Shown piece after piece: positions 1 through 9,262 of a DNA stretch of 64,000 nt (position 1 is its first letter; every line of letters begins with the position of its first letter). The stretch is from Aphanomyces cochlioides. Taxonomy: Eukaryota; Oomycota; Saprolegniomycetes; Saprolegniales; Verrucalvaceae. The notes below the pieces were generated by a model that had not been told where the DNA came from, searched no databases, and was given only the letters and a program-made list of their open reading frames with translations. Location: assembly GCA_019828595.1 (NCBI GenBank), contig JAHQRK010000005.1, positions 3,286,001 to 3,350,000 of the forward strand, read 5' to 3'. The position numbers were made by a program, and so were the translations under genes.

Positions 1-67
1 ACAGTACAGACAGCCGAAAAAGACAAAGATGAATGTACGCTGGATTGATAGATGTTATGTACAACAG

Positions 68-847
68 TTAGGCTTTTGTGACAAATGCAACCGACTTGTC
101 CACGCTGTCTTGAGGACCCACATGGGATTGGATTTCAACAACCGCGCCGCCGGCACCGACGATGACGTGGGAGCGTTGCACTTTCTTTCCTGGCTTCGAG
201 CTGCCGAATGGTCCGATCAAAGCATGCTTAGGATCCGACAAGAGCTTGTATGGCAGTTCCTTCTTGGCCTTCCACTTTTGGAGAGCTTTGGGGGTGTCGC
301 CGCCCAAAGCAAACACATTGTAGCCGGCAGAGGTGAACTTTTCATATTCATCACGGAAGCCTATGAAGTCATGACAAAGATCACATACAAAAAACATACC
401 GCAAGCTTGCTTAGTGCAGCCAGGGGTGTCAGCCTTGGGGAACATGAAAAACACTGCTCCCTTCTCTTTGACCAAGTCATGAACATGCACGACTTCATCG
501 TCTTCGTTGTGGAGCTCCACATTCGGCACAGTGTCACCAACTTTTAGTGTAGACGACGCAGCAGCCTTAGCAGGTTCTTCAGCTTTGTCTTCTGGCTTGG
601 CAGCTTCGTCAGCTTCTTTGGCTGTCTCTTCAGCAGCTGGAGCCTTTTCATCGGTTTTGGTTTCGGCTGAAGCGTTGGCATCAACATTTTCATTGGTTTC
701 AGTCGCGGGTTCTTCATCCTCCTTGTCATCGTTCTTCGCAGTCTTCTTCACTGGCGACTTCTTGGCCTTCTTAGTAGGTGCTTCCTTGACAGGGTCGGCG
801 GCAGGAGTCGTGCCGGCAAGGCGTTTACTTCGTCGGGTCTCAGTCAT
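68..847 (-). CDS. PrxQ/BCP-type peroxiredoxin with lysine/glutamate-rich N-terminal tail, probably nuclear
   Basis: Thiol peroxidase that reduces hydroperoxides through cysteine chemistry. Spliced length is about 246 aa. Residues 1-100 are a low-complexity Lys/Glu/Ala tail with basic clusters (KKAKKSPVKK) resembling a nuclear signal, as in yeast Dot5-like nuclear peroxidases. The peroxiredoxin fold follows, with peroxidatic Cys144 and resolving Cys149 in DTPGCTKQAC, the C-x4-C spacing of the PrxQ class. A 39-nt GT..AG intron (361-399) sits immediately after the resolving Cys. It has no stop and keeps frame, so it is easily mistaken for coding; removing it restores the family sequence CGFRDEYEKF. 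An in-frame upstream ATG at 934 would add a basic, mitochondria-like leader; I prefer 847 but cannot decide from sequence alone. Confidence 0.9.
   Translation of the reverse strand: MTETRRSKRLAGTTPAADPVKEAPTKKAKKSPVKKTAKNDDKEDEEPATETNENVDANASAETKTDEKAPAAEETAKEADEAAKPEDKAEEPAKAAASSTLKVGDTVPNVELHNEDDEVVHVHDLVKEKGAVFFMFPKADTPGCTKQACGMFFVCDLCHDFIGFRDEYEKFTSAGYNVFALGGDTPKALQKWKAKKELPYKLLSDPKHALIGPFGSSKPGKKVQRSHVIVGAGGAVVEIQSHVGPQDSVDKSVAFVTKA
361..399 (-). other. 39-nt in-frame intron in the peroxiredoxin gene
   Basis: GTATGT donor and TAG acceptor on the minus strand. The length is a multiple of three with no stop codon. Spliced product matches the PrxQ family; retention would insert 13 residues right after the resolving cysteine. 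Confidence 0.8.
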
Positions 848-1809
848 TGTTTGTCGTTGTGGAGAGGAAAATGATCTGCGCTTTTGAATGCTGCGTATTT
901 TGGTCAGCCATCCGCATACCATCCGGAAGCTCACTTGAGGACCAGATTTGAATATTTAAAAGCGAAGGGCATCTCATTGGCCAATTGAATTCTCGAAAGG
1001 CTTCTAGAACCGAATTTTGCTGAGCTATATTGAACGAGCGGTGGCATCAACCAAGCCCAGGTCAACCTCCGGGCAAGATCGACCCAGACAGAGAGCTGAG
1101 CTCTTTCTTTGAAGGAAAGACTAGACGAGCGTAAATAACATGGAGCTCATAACGCTGGAAAATCTTTGTCGTTGTGGTGGAAGCGACTGTTGTTCGATGA
1201 CTGAACATGAAGCTACACAAACTGTAGGAAACGTTTGACAGTTGTGTAACTTGGAAAAGCCTCACGGATAAAGCAAAGCAATCATTTCTGTCGCGAGCTT
1301 TTTGTTGAAACGAAGACGTTTGGCCTGTTTGAGTGTCCGAGAAGGCGCCATGCTTCCATCGCACCAGTAAATATGAAGAAGTTGGGGACAGAACGCCTTT
1401 CCTTTTGCTGTCTCAACTGTTTGGTATGGCTACCGGTATTTCAGGCGGACGAATTCCTCGATTTCTCACAACACACCTAAAGCGCATTTTTGTTCAAAAG
1501 CTTAGAATCTGTCGCTTTAAGCCGCCATGGAGAACCTCGGGACCTGCTTCAAGATGACCGTCGGTTGAAGTTGAAAAGTGCGGTGGAATGCGCGCGAAAC
1601 AACCATTCTTATGTTTCAGCCAATCAAATGCGAGACGTTTTGAATCCATCCAAGAAATATCTGAAATAGTGTTATCCAAATGTTAAATAGTGTGTTTTGG
1701 CAGAGAATCTCCATACTATAACAGTATCATACACTATTTTAGTGTCATCATTGTCACTATTACTGTCAATCACCAAGCGCATTTTCCGCACAACTGAGGC
1801 CCTTGGAGC
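848..1809. other. Intergenic region between peroxiredoxin (-) and BRF1 (+)
   Basis: Shared upstream region of two divergent genes. A TATA-like AT stretch (GAATATTTAAAAG) lies near 949-961 on the peroxiredoxin side. Several short open frames (up to about 100 codons) show no family resemblance. The last 130 bp before BRF1 contain short repeats of CACTATT/TGTCA type. I see no gene here. Confidence 0.5.
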
Positions 1810-3526
1810 ATGGGTCGCCTAGTCTGTCCGACATGTCAATGCACAGAGATTGACATGCATGAAGCCAGCGGCGAAGCCGTCTGCGTATCTTGTGGTACCG
1901 TCGTCGAAGAAAACGCGATCGTATCGTCTGTGGAGTTTACGGATGGTCCTGGTGGCGCTGCTGGCGTGATCGGACAGTTTGTCTCTGGCAATGGATCGAG
2001 TGCAAGTGCCAATGTTGGGATGGGTGGAAAGCACTACGGATCCGAAAGCCGCGCCACTACACTGGCAACAGGACGACGAAGAATCAAGCAAGTCGCGGGC
2101 ATGCTCCGTCTTGGTGAACATTATGTAGAGTCCGCAGATCGCTTGTTTGGCCTCGCTGTGCAACGTAACTTTACCCACGGACGAAGATGGCAGACAATTG
2201 TTGCTGCATGCCTTTATGTCGTATGCCGAAGAGAGAAGTCACCGCATTTGCTCATCGACTTCAGCGACAAGCTGCAGATTTCGGTTTTTCAACTGGGAGC
2301 TGTGTTCCTAAAATTTTGCCGCCTGCTTCAGCTGAGTATACCTCTCATTGATCCGTCGCTCTACATCCACCGTTTTGCCTCGCAGTTGGCACTGGGATCT
2401 CAAATGCACGTCGTGGCAATCACAGCACTACGTCTCGTTTCGTCAATGAAACGCGACTGGATGGAAACTGGCCGTCGGCCGTCAGGTATTAAACTTATCT
2501 CGTGATGTTTCTCATTTCTTTGAAGGTATCTGCGGTGCTGCGTTATTGATAGCTGCCAGGTCACACAACGTGCAATGCACAGTGGCTGATGTCGCTGAGG
2601 TCGTCAGTATCGGTGAAGGAACTCTATTGAAGCGGCTGTCCGAGTTCTCAGTAACACCGATGGGCCAGCTCACGTTTGACCAAATGGGCAAAGTCGAGAT
2701 ACAATTGCTCGAGTGCGATCCTCCGTGTTTTACCAAGAACCGCGAACGTGAGGCGATGGAAACTCTTCTCCTCGAAGCCGGCACGAGTGAGTCCCTCAAA
2801 TGACATCTTATCCTCATATCTCGAGTAGATCAAATTGAAGAAGAGAGCTGGAAAAAGCGCATTGAGCACAGATGGACAGAATCAACAAAATCCAACACGC
2901 TGGCACTGCTTGAAGATGAAGACTACGGCTTTCAGGACGCGAACTCTGCTCTGCTGCAGAATGCATCAAGGCAGTCGGCGAAATTGCTCGTGGATTCGGT
3001 CCAAAAACGGAGTCGGAGGTGGCTCAACAAGCAAAAATCCGAAGCCTCTCTCTTTGCAACGCTGGAGCTCGAGTTGATGGAGAGCATCGAAGAAGACGAA
3101 TCCGCAACAAAGAATGATGAGATTGACGATGCTGAAATCGATGCCATGATACTGACCGAGGCGGAAGCCGCTACCAAGACCAAGATATGGGAATCGATTC
3201 ATGCCGACTACCTCAAAGCGCAGGTTTTTCCTAATACTTCTGGCATGTCTGTTCATGGTCGTTGTAGGCGGCAAAAGAAGCGTACTTGGAGACACAGCCT
3301 CCCAAGAAGAAGCGGCCGAAAAAAGTCAAATCAAACATCTCTTCGGTGGATGATGCGTCCATGCCGCCACCAGACACGGCGCAACATGCTATTTATGTCA
3401 GTGAAAGACTGGAAAGACTGCGGTTTGACTGAGTTTTGTGTGTAGACGCTGCAAACGAAGCAACGATCCAAGTCGAAGAACATCAATTACGACGTATTGG
3501 CGGAATTGTTTGCACACGAAGCTTAA
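1810..3526 (+). CDS. BRF1: Transcription factor IIIB subunit BRF1 (TFIIB-related factor)
   Basis: RNA polymerase III initiation factor that bridges TFIIIC, TBP and Pol III at tRNA and 5S promoters. Five exons: 1810-2485, 2526-2786, 2829-3223, 3268-3396, 3446-3526, with introns of 40, 42, 44 and 49 nt; 513 aa. The N-terminus is a TFIIB zinc ribbon (CPTC at residues 6-9, CVSC about 18 residues later). Two cyclin folds follow (about 75-255), with the TFIIB-like stretch QTIVAACLYVVCRRE. The C-terminal half is acidic and ends in the BRF1-specific motif KSKNINYDVLAELF that contacts TBP, which separates it from TFIIB. The ATG at 1810 precedes the zinc ribbon directly. Its stop lies 13 bp from that of the convergent NDUFA13 gene. 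Confidence 0.93.
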
Positions 3527-3539
3527 GGATAATGGAAAC

Positions 3540-3923
3540 TTACTTCGCATACAGAGGAATTTGCCACTTCTTGGAATGGTATGGCGATTCACCAACCTTC
3601 CAGCCAGGCACGTTCTTCATGCGTTCCTTTTCTTGTTCCAAGTAATGCGCTTCGTTTTGCAAGAATTCAATATCTTCTTCCGCTTGCAAGAAAGGCAACA
3701 TCGCAATGCGGCGTTCACGCACTTCACGGCGCAACGCACGCGTTTCTTGGTTTGTTTGGCCCACAATGTAGAACCCAAACGACGAGACAACAAAGCACGT
3801 CGCGAACATGGCCCAGCCGGGAGGTCCACGCACTTCAGGGACGCCACGTGCAAAGCGCAACGGGCGGAAACCGCCCTTGGGCGGCATGTCTTGCACAGGA
3901 CGACCAAAGTCAGGGGTGGCCAT
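3540..3923 (-). CDS. NADH:ubiquinone oxidoreductase subunit NDUFA13 (GRIM-19 like)
   Basis: Accessory subunit of mitochondrial complex I. It is a single exon of 127 aa, close to the usual 140-145 aa. The N-terminus MATPDFGRPVQDMPPKGGF is typical of the family, followed by one membrane span (about 38-57, WAMFATCFVVSSFGFYIVG) and a charged helix with RREVRERRIAMLPFLQAEED. The C-terminal WKVGESPYHSKKW is also family-like. Its 3' end faces BRF1 with only 13 bp between stop codons, so the two transcripts almost certainly overlap. Confidence 0.93.
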   Translation of the reverse strand: MATPDFGRPVQDMPPKGGFRPLRFARGVPEVRGPPGWAMFATCFVVSSFGFYIVGQTNQETRALRREVRERRIAMLPFLQAEEDIEFLQNEAHYLEQEKERMKNVPGWKVGESPYHSKKWQIPLYAK

Positions 3924-4179
3924 GATGCGTCAGCGGCTCGAAACCAGTTTTTATGGAGGTGCTGCCTTCACAATCTCAAGGCGGCGCACTTAATACGAAT
4001 TTATTAAAATCATGAAAATAAAATATTTAGATTTTTAATATTATTAAGTCCAAAGTCCAATTTCGGACTTTATAAATTCACGAAAAATCCACTTTGTATC
4101 GTCAATTTCCTCCAAATTTAATATTCTTTCAAGTAAAATTCATATTTTTGATACAAAATTTGAGATGTCATCAACAAGC

Positions 4180-4208
4180 CGCGCGGAAACCACGAAGGTT
4201 TCCGCGCG
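4180..4208. repeat. Perfect 12-bp stem, 5-nt loop hairpin
   Basis: CGCGCGGAAACC at 4180-4191 pairs with GGTTTCCGCGCG at 4197-4208. It stands in AT-rich sequence. Confidence 0.8.
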
Positions 4209-4279
4209 CCGCCAAGAGTCCAGGAGCTTCTTGGTCCATGTCATGCTTGGATGCGGTAAGGACTAAAGCGCTCTGCAGG

Positions 4280-4324
4280 TTTCCCCCGTATGGACATGTT
4301 GCTGTAAGCTGGACACGGGGGAAA
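4280..4324. repeat. Perfect 10-bp stem inverted repeat with 25-nt loop
   Basis: TTTCCCCCGT at 4280-4289 pairs with ACGGGGGAAA at 4315-4324. It lies about 95 bp beyond the stop of the FAM177-like gene. Confidence 0.7.
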
Positions 4325-4420
4325 GCATCAATGGTGGAAAGAGAGTTGTGTTGAGTAACGTTCCAGCTGACAATGCAAAGAGTGAAGTGGCAAGGAGGAT
4401 GGTCGTCATGTACATTAGAG

Positions 4421-4831
4421 CTACAGCAAGATATCGGCGGGCTTTTCGCTTTCGGTGTTGGAGCCGTGCTCGAGTTCGTTCAGTTTCTTTTTCTCTTGCT
4501 CGAGCAGTTCCTGGAGTCGAAGTTGCTTGCGCTGTCGCTTCTCGAGCTGCCGCAGCAGCTTTTCATGCTCGTCGCGCTCTTTCGTCTCCAAGATCCAGTC
4601 GTATTTAGATCGCGTGAGGCCCAGGAACGTCGCGACCACTTCACCGCCAAACTCCATGCCCGTGAAGATCTTGTCACCAGTCCAATGCGTCCAATGCCAC
4701 ACTTTCGTGCTCCACCCAAAGTCTTCTGTCGAACCTGTCTCCCAGTAGTACGGTGCTGCCTACAGCCAGCTAGGATTCACACGATAGAGCGCAAATTCTA
4801 CCTCGATCGGCGCTTCGTTGTGTTCGCTCAT
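4421..4831 (-). CDS. FAM177-like small protein
   Basis: About 122 aa in two exons: 4802-4831 encodes MSEHNEAPIE and 4421-4759 the rest, separated by a 42-nt intron (4760-4801). The core has the aromatic/hydrophobic patch GWSTKVWHWTHWTGDK, then GGEVVATFLGLTRSKYDW. This resembles the FAM177 family pattern of a Trp-rich hydrophobic segment followed by LGxxxxKY, and then a charged coiled coil rich in Glu, Lys, Arg and Leu (residues about 70-115). Molecular function is poorly defined; animal members have been placed at Golgi/endomembranes. Only 49 bp separate its start codon from that of the divergent ICMT gene. Confidence 0.65.
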
Positions 4832-4880
4832 GCTTCTGACGTTTCGTTCTCACGACAGTTTCATCATGGGATGGACTTAG
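4832..4880. promoter_or_regulatory. 49-bp bidirectional start-to-start region between FAM177-like and ICMT genes
   Basis: The two start codons point away from each other with only 49 bp between them, so core promoters and 5' leaders must overlap each other or the opposite gene's coding region. No TATA box is visible. Confidence 0.5.
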
Positions 4881-5741
4881 ATGGAGATGGGAAATCGCAC
4901 TTTGAGAGGTCCATTCCAACAAATCGCGCTGTGGACGATGGACTCGATCCAGTTCACATCGGATGTGGGTCTCGGCAAGGTAGCAGTGGCTGGGTTTGGC
5001 CTTGGCTTTGTCATGGCGTTCCATGTATGTCTATACATCTGGGCGTATTGGCTGGTTGACGGAGGCTGGGAGTACAGGAATGCTGTCATTCAATGGTCCA
5101 TCTACATTGTGTGCCTCACCTTTTTCCACTTCTCCGAGTTCATCAGCACAGCAGCCTTCAAACCTGGCTTTGTCAGCTACGAGTGTACGCTCTTTATTGC
5201 TTTTGTATGTCTTACATGTTGCCGTAGCTTTCCTCCTCAACCACAGCGAGGCGTACCACATCGCACTCGCGGCTGGCTGCGTTGAATTCTGGCTCGAGTC
5301 CTACTTCTTCCCCGACGGCAAGTATCAGCACGCCGTGGCTGGCTTCGGACTCTTTTTGATCCTCATGGGCGCCAGCTTTCGCGTGGGGGCGATGTGGACC
5401 GCGAAATCCAACTTCAGCCACCGGATTGAAGTCGCCAAGCGCAAGGACCACACGTTGGTCACCCACGGTGTCTACACTTACATCCGCCATCCTTCGTACT
5501 TTGGCTGGTTCTACTGGAGCATTGGAAGTCAAGTCTTTCTATGCAATCCTCTCTGCACATTGGCGTACACGGCCGCGTCGTGGAGTTTCTTTCGAGACCG
5601 CATTCCGTACGTCGTCGATCCTTCCTCATCTGTGTCCTCATGGCGATCTTTAGGTATGAAGAAGAGCTGCTCCTCGAGTTCTTTCCTGAAGAATATCCAA
5701 AGTACAAAGCGCGCACGATCAGCGGCATTCCATTTGTTTGA
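4881..5741 (+). CDS. Protein-S-isoprenylcysteine O-methyltransferase (ICMT/Ste14)
   Basis: Integral ER membrane enzyme that methyl-esterifies the C-terminal prenylcysteine of CaaX proteins using S-adenosylmethionine. Exons 4881-5184, 5228-5606, 5654-5741 (introns 43 and 47 nt) give 256 aa, between yeast Ste14 (239) and human ICMT (284). Splicing restores the family sequences SFLLNHSEAYH and FFRDRIPYEEELL. The C-terminal catalytic region has HTLVTHGVYTYIRHPSYFGW, YWSIGSQVFLCNPLC and the final EEYPKYKARTISGIPF, all hallmarks of the family. Several hydrophobic spans precede it. An in-frame TAG just upstream supports a start at or after 4881. The window also encodes a possible substrate, the CaaX-ending MYND protein at 25.4-27.5 kb. 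Confidence 0.93.
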
Positions 5742-5981
5742 TTTCTTAATATGAACCTCTCAATCTTTGCATCCTCTGCAGCCTCTCCATCTCATTCTTG
5801 GCATCGGTTTCATGCAGTTACGACGGTGGTGGTGGCCGTGCCGCCGTTTCACTCCCAAGCGCCACTCGTTGGGAGCGATTGGCTTGTAAATTTCCATCTC
5901 GACATGGATTGGCGTCGAAAAATTGCTGAAGAGTCGCCTGGTACGCGCAACCTGTAGCTCATTTTCCAATTCCACGCTCCC

Positions 5982-7409
5982 ATGCGCAGTTGGACCGTTT
6001 TACTCGTCACGGCGCTGCTTGCTGTGGCTCCAACTCAAGGCGTCTTCCGCTCGCAAGGTGCTTCCGATTCCGTCTACCTCAACGATGAAGCAGCCTCCAG
6101 CGATATCCTTGCATCGGATGCCTCCGTTCTTTTGGACAATGAAGCTAACAAAGGCAAGGGCGGCAAGTACGGCCGCCACAACTCTCTCCTTGAAGAGGAG
6201 GCTGACAAAGGCAAGCGACGCAAGGGCGGTCGTCCGGCCTCTTTCCTTGACGAGAATGTCGCCTTGAGCAGTGTTCGACTCCGTGGCGCTAGCCTCGACG
6301 ACCTCGCGCGCTCGAGTGACTTGCTCCAGGAAGTCCAAGAAGTCGAAGTCCTTCTCAACGACAACGCCGCCAACTTGTTGGGTCGAACCCTCGTTGACGA
6401 CGAACCTCCTTCTCCTCCGTCGGGACGAAAGTGCTGCACGGGTTTCATGCCCAAGGCGCAATGCCCTGGCCGCTGCCCCACCGTGAGCATCACCGGTCAA
6501 AAGAGCGACTGCACGAAATGCCACTCGCACCGCTTTATGCCAAAGAAGACCTGCGCTCAATGCTCGCCTGAACTTCCTTGCTCGAAATGCCGCACTCACC
6601 GCTTCATGCCCCACGCGAAATGCTCCAAGAGGGACGAGTACGGCAACGTCGTCAAGCCGACGGCAGCGCCAACTCCAGCTACGACCGAAGTCACGACGAC
6701 CGCGGCTCCAGCCACAGAGGCTCCTACGACAGCAGCGCCAACTCCAGAGCCAACGTCGTACTCGAGTCCTTCTTCCAACCCCACGCCAGAGCCCACATCG
6801 TACACGACGCCAAGCTCCAACCCAACACCTTCGCCAACAGTATACAGCACGCCAGAGCCCACGTCGTACTCTGCACCGCCGCCACCTCCGTCATCACCAG
6901 CTCCTTCTCCAGAACCTCACCCTGAACCTGCTCCATCTCCATCGTCCGTCCCGACGCCAGCGCCATCGTCTCCCGCGAGCAACGACAACGGCGGCAACAC
7001 GAACAACAAAGCAAACGACATCAACAATGGCGGAGCTTCCAACGGCAGCAACAACAACGGCGGCAACAACAATGGCGGCAACAACAACGGTGGCAACAAC
7101 ATCGGCGGTGCTTCTAATGGCGGCAACAACAACGGCGGTGTGACCAACGACATCAACAACCAACCAAGCTCCGACACGAACACGGGCACTGCCACGACGA
7201 CGCCAAAGCCAACGTCGAGCTCGAGCAACAGTTCGTCGTCCAAGTTGTCCGGCGGTGCGATCGCTGGCATTTGCATTGGCGCGTTGGCTTGCGCTGGCGC
7301 CGTCGGCTTCTTCGTGTGGAAGAAACGAAAGGATCAATCGCGTGAAGCCGAGATCTTCAGCGATCCACCGCATGATGTCGAGCAAGGCGGAGACTACGCG
7401 GCCATGTAG
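5982..7409 (+). CDS. Secreted mucin-like, cysteine-rich type I membrane protein
   Basis: Single-exon 475-aa protein of unknown function, probably cell surface. Order: signal peptide (residues 1-20, MRSWTVLLVTALLAVAPTQG); acidic linker with repeated basic KGKxxKxGR blocks; cysteine-rich segment (about 150-220) in which FMP motifs recur three times (CTGFMPKAQC, HRFMPKKTC, HRFMPHAKC); a Thr/Pro/Ser mucin domain with repeated PTPEPTSY; an Asn/Gly repeat tract (about 345-390); a Ser-rich stretch; one transmembrane helix (GGAIAGICIGALACAGAVGF); and a short acidic tail. The mucin region suggests heavy O-glycosylation. The RLRG at about residue 105 is not an RxLR effector motif, and the membrane anchor argues against a translocated effector. 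Confidence 0.8.
   Translation: MRSWTVLLVTALLAVAPTQGVFRSQGASDSVYLNDEAASSDILASDASVLLDNEANKGKGGKYGRHNSLLEEEADKGKRRKGGRPASFLDENVALSSVRLRGASLDDLARSSDLLQEVQEVEVLLNDNAANLLGRTLVDDEPPSPPSGRKCCTGFMPKAQCPGRCPTVSITGQKSDCTKCHSHRFMPKKTCAQCSPELPCSKCRTHRFMPHAKCSKRDEYGNVVKPTAAPTPATTEVTTTAAPATEAPTTAAPTPEPTSYSSPSSNPTPEPTSYTTPSSNPTPSPTVYSTPEPTSYSAPPPPPSSPAPSPEPHPEPAPSPSSVPTPAPSSPASNDNGGNTNNKANDINNGGASNGSNNNGGNNNGGNNNGGNNIGGASNGGNNNGGVTNDINNQPSSDTNTGTATTTPKPTSSSSNSSSSKLSGGAIAGICIGALACAGAVGFFVWKKRKDQSREAEIFSDPPHDVEQGGDYAAM
7002..7170 (+). repeat. Coding minisatellite of GGCGGCAACAACAAC type
   Basis: Approximately 15-bp units encoding Gly/Asn runs inside the mucin-like protein gene. Repeats of this kind commonly vary in copy number between strains. 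Confidence 0.7.
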
Positions 7410-7454
7410 ATCTGTCATCTCTAAAGAACATGTTGCATATTCGTCACGTCAAAC

Positions 7455-8355
7455 CTAGTCTTTCCACGCGTCCAAGCGCGCTTTGGCTTCGTCGAGGCCG
7501 TTCTTTGCTGCTGCTTCGTAGTATTCCTTGGCTTTCTTCATGTCCTTCTCGACGCCACGGCCGGATTCATACAGCTGAGCGAGACACAACTGCGCTTCTG
7601 GAACGCCGCCTTCCGCCGCGAGGAAGAACGAAGCCGCCGCTTTCGCATGGTCGACTTCCACGCCACGACCGAGAGCATAGCAAGCGCCAATGTCGAAGCG
7701 AGCTTGGACATTCCCAGCGTCGGCGGCCTTGGTAAACATTTTGAATGCCTTGGCGTGGTCAGCTTCGACGCCTAAGACGCAATGAGTAATGGTGGATGAG
7801 CATGACGCAGCACTGACCGTCTCCTTGGAGATAAGCCTTGGCGACGGCGCGCAGAGCTTCCGACATGCCTTGCTTCGCAGCATGCGAGTACAGCTCGAAC
7901 GCCTTCGTCTTGTCTTGGCCGACATGGACGCCTTTGTCGTAGAGATAGCCGAGATCGTACTGCGCTGCCGAGTGGCCTTGGTCCGCGGCGCGCTGCCACC
8001 ATTGAAGTGCTTCAGCGCCATTCACTTCGAAGTGCAAGCCGTGCAAATGCATGCGCCCAAGTTGGTGGCAGCAGTTGGCATGGCCTTCGTCAGCAGCTTG
8101 CTTGAGGTATTGCGCGGCAAGCGCGTAGTTCTGCTCGACGTTGTCCTTGCCCATCAAGAAGAGATGGCCCAGCGCACTCGACGCTTTGACGTGCCCCAAG
8201 TCCGCAGCGGATTGCCACCGCGCCACTGCGCTTTGTACGTCTTGCTTCTGCAAGAACTTGATGCCTTCCAAGTACTCAGTGTTGCCAGAAGCCGCCGAGA
8301 AGCGCCGCGTCAAGAAACGGCGCGCGAGGAGCATTGATGCTTTCGAACTTAGCAT
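7455..8355 (-). CDS. Mitochondrial Sel1-like repeat protein
   Basis: Exons 7818-8355 and 7455-7771 with a 46-nt intron (7772-7817); 284 aa. The N-terminus MLSSKASMLLARRFLTRRFS is basic, hydroxylated and free of acidic residues, a typical mitochondrial presequence. Six or seven Sel1/TPR-like repeats follow, each about 36 residues with the pattern A..LG.LY..G.GV..D..KA..Y...AA..G; examples are AAQYDLGYLYDKGVHVGQDK and AQLCLAQLYESGRGVEKD. Such proteins act as scaffolds for complex assembly; the partner cannot be told from sequence. The start codon lies 38 bp from that of the divergent RBM42 gene. Confidence 0.88.
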
Positions 8356-8393
8356 GACGTTCCAACAAGGTTTGGGTATTTTCGAGAAACACC
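8356..8393. promoter_or_regulatory. 38-bp bidirectional start-to-start region between Sel1-repeat and RBM42 genes
   Basis: Only 38 bp separate two divergent start codons, the shortest such spacer in the window. Transcription starts must lie inside this spacer or inside the opposite gene. Confidence 0.5.
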
Positions 8394-9242
8394 ATGAGCG
8401 ACGTACTGGACGACGAACTCGCGCGCTTCCAGGCCGAGATTGCCTCGTTGGAGACGGAGACAACGACCAAAAGACCTCTTGAGATCGACCCAGATGAAAT
8501 AGCGCGCAAGAGGCAGAAAGCGATGGAAGTCGCCAACAAAATCCTCCAAGATGCCGCCGCGGCATCCCAACCAAAAGCTCCAGTCCAGACGACAGTGATC
8601 GTCCGCGCGCCGACGAAACGTGTGGAGAAGCAAGAAGAGGTTCCAAATCCCCCCGTGCTAAAGATGGACCAACCTGCCGCGCCAAATGTATCGATCATGC
8701 ACGGACAGTCGGTTCCCATGGCGTCGGCCGTCCAAATGGAACTGATGATCGACCACACGACGGGCTTGCCGCTCTCGACGAAGGAACAGCTCATTTTTAG
8801 CCAGCAGCAGAGTGTCTACCGCTACAAACCTCAGCACAATTTCAGCAATGGCCAAGCGCCGTCGAGCGACAAAAAGTTTCTCCGCGCCGCGGCAGGCAAA
8901 GTGTGGGAAGACTCGACCTTGTCCGAGTGGCCCGAGAACGACTACCGCTTGTTCTGCGGCGATCTCGGCAACGAAGTGAACGACGACTTGCTCTCCCAAG
9001 CGTTCTCACAATACAGCTCGTTCGCCATGGCGCGAGTGATCCGCGACAAGATCACGCACAAGTCGAAAGGTTATGGGTTCGTGAGCTTCATGGACGGCCT
9101 CGACGCCATGAAGGCGATGCGGGAGATGAATGGCAAGTACATTGGCAGTCGGCCGGTCAAGATCACGAAGGGGAAATGGCAGGAACGATCACTCGAAGTG
9201 GTCAAGAAGAAGAACAAGAAGAAGAACAAGCACTTGTTTTAG
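8394..9242 (+). CDS. RNA-binding protein RBM42-like (single RRM)
   Basis: Single exon, 282 aa. Human RBM42 has the same design: a low-complexity N-terminus and one C-terminal RRM, and it has been linked to hnRNP K and to splicing. The RRM occupies about residues 183-262 with RNP2 RLFCGDLG and RNP1 KGYGFVSF, followed by MNGKYIGSRPVKI, which is characteristic of the RBM42 subfamily. The N-terminus has an acidic helix (MSDVLDDELARFQAEI) and a short KRPLEIDPDEIARKRQK basic stretch. The tail is lysine-rich (KKKNKKKNK). Its stop is 20 bp from that of the next, convergent gene. Confidence 0.88.
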   Translation: MSDVLDDELARFQAEIASLETETTTKRPLEIDPDEIARKRQKAMEVANKILQDAAAASQPKAPVQTTVIVRAPTKRVEKQEEVPNPPVLKMDQPAAPNVSIMHGQSVPMASAVQMELMIDHTTGLPLSTKEQLIFSQQQSVYRYKPQHNFSNGQAPSSDKKFLRAAAGKVWEDSTLSEWPENDYRLFCGDLGNEVNDDLLSQAFSQYSSFAMARVIRDKITHKSKGYGFVSFMDGLDAMKAMREMNGKYIGSRPVKITKGKWQERSLEVVKKKNKKKNKHLF

Positions 9243-9262
9243 ATCCTGGTGGTGTGGCGTTG

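Larger units (their letters stand above)
3924..4420. other. AT-rich intergenic region with two perfect hairpins
   Basis: About 180 bp of AT-rich sequence (roughly 3988-4170) upstream of NDUFA13, then two GC-rich inverted repeats annotated separately, then the 3' flank of the FAM177-like gene. No protein-coding pattern is visible. Confidence 0.5.

Noticed and set aside
1819..2178. 119-codon minus-strand frame
   Set aside because: Antisense of BRF1 exon 1 with no family resemblance.
6270..6310. RxLR-type effector motif in the mucin-like protein
   Set aside because: The sequence is RLRG, not RxLR, and the protein has a C-terminal membrane anchor.
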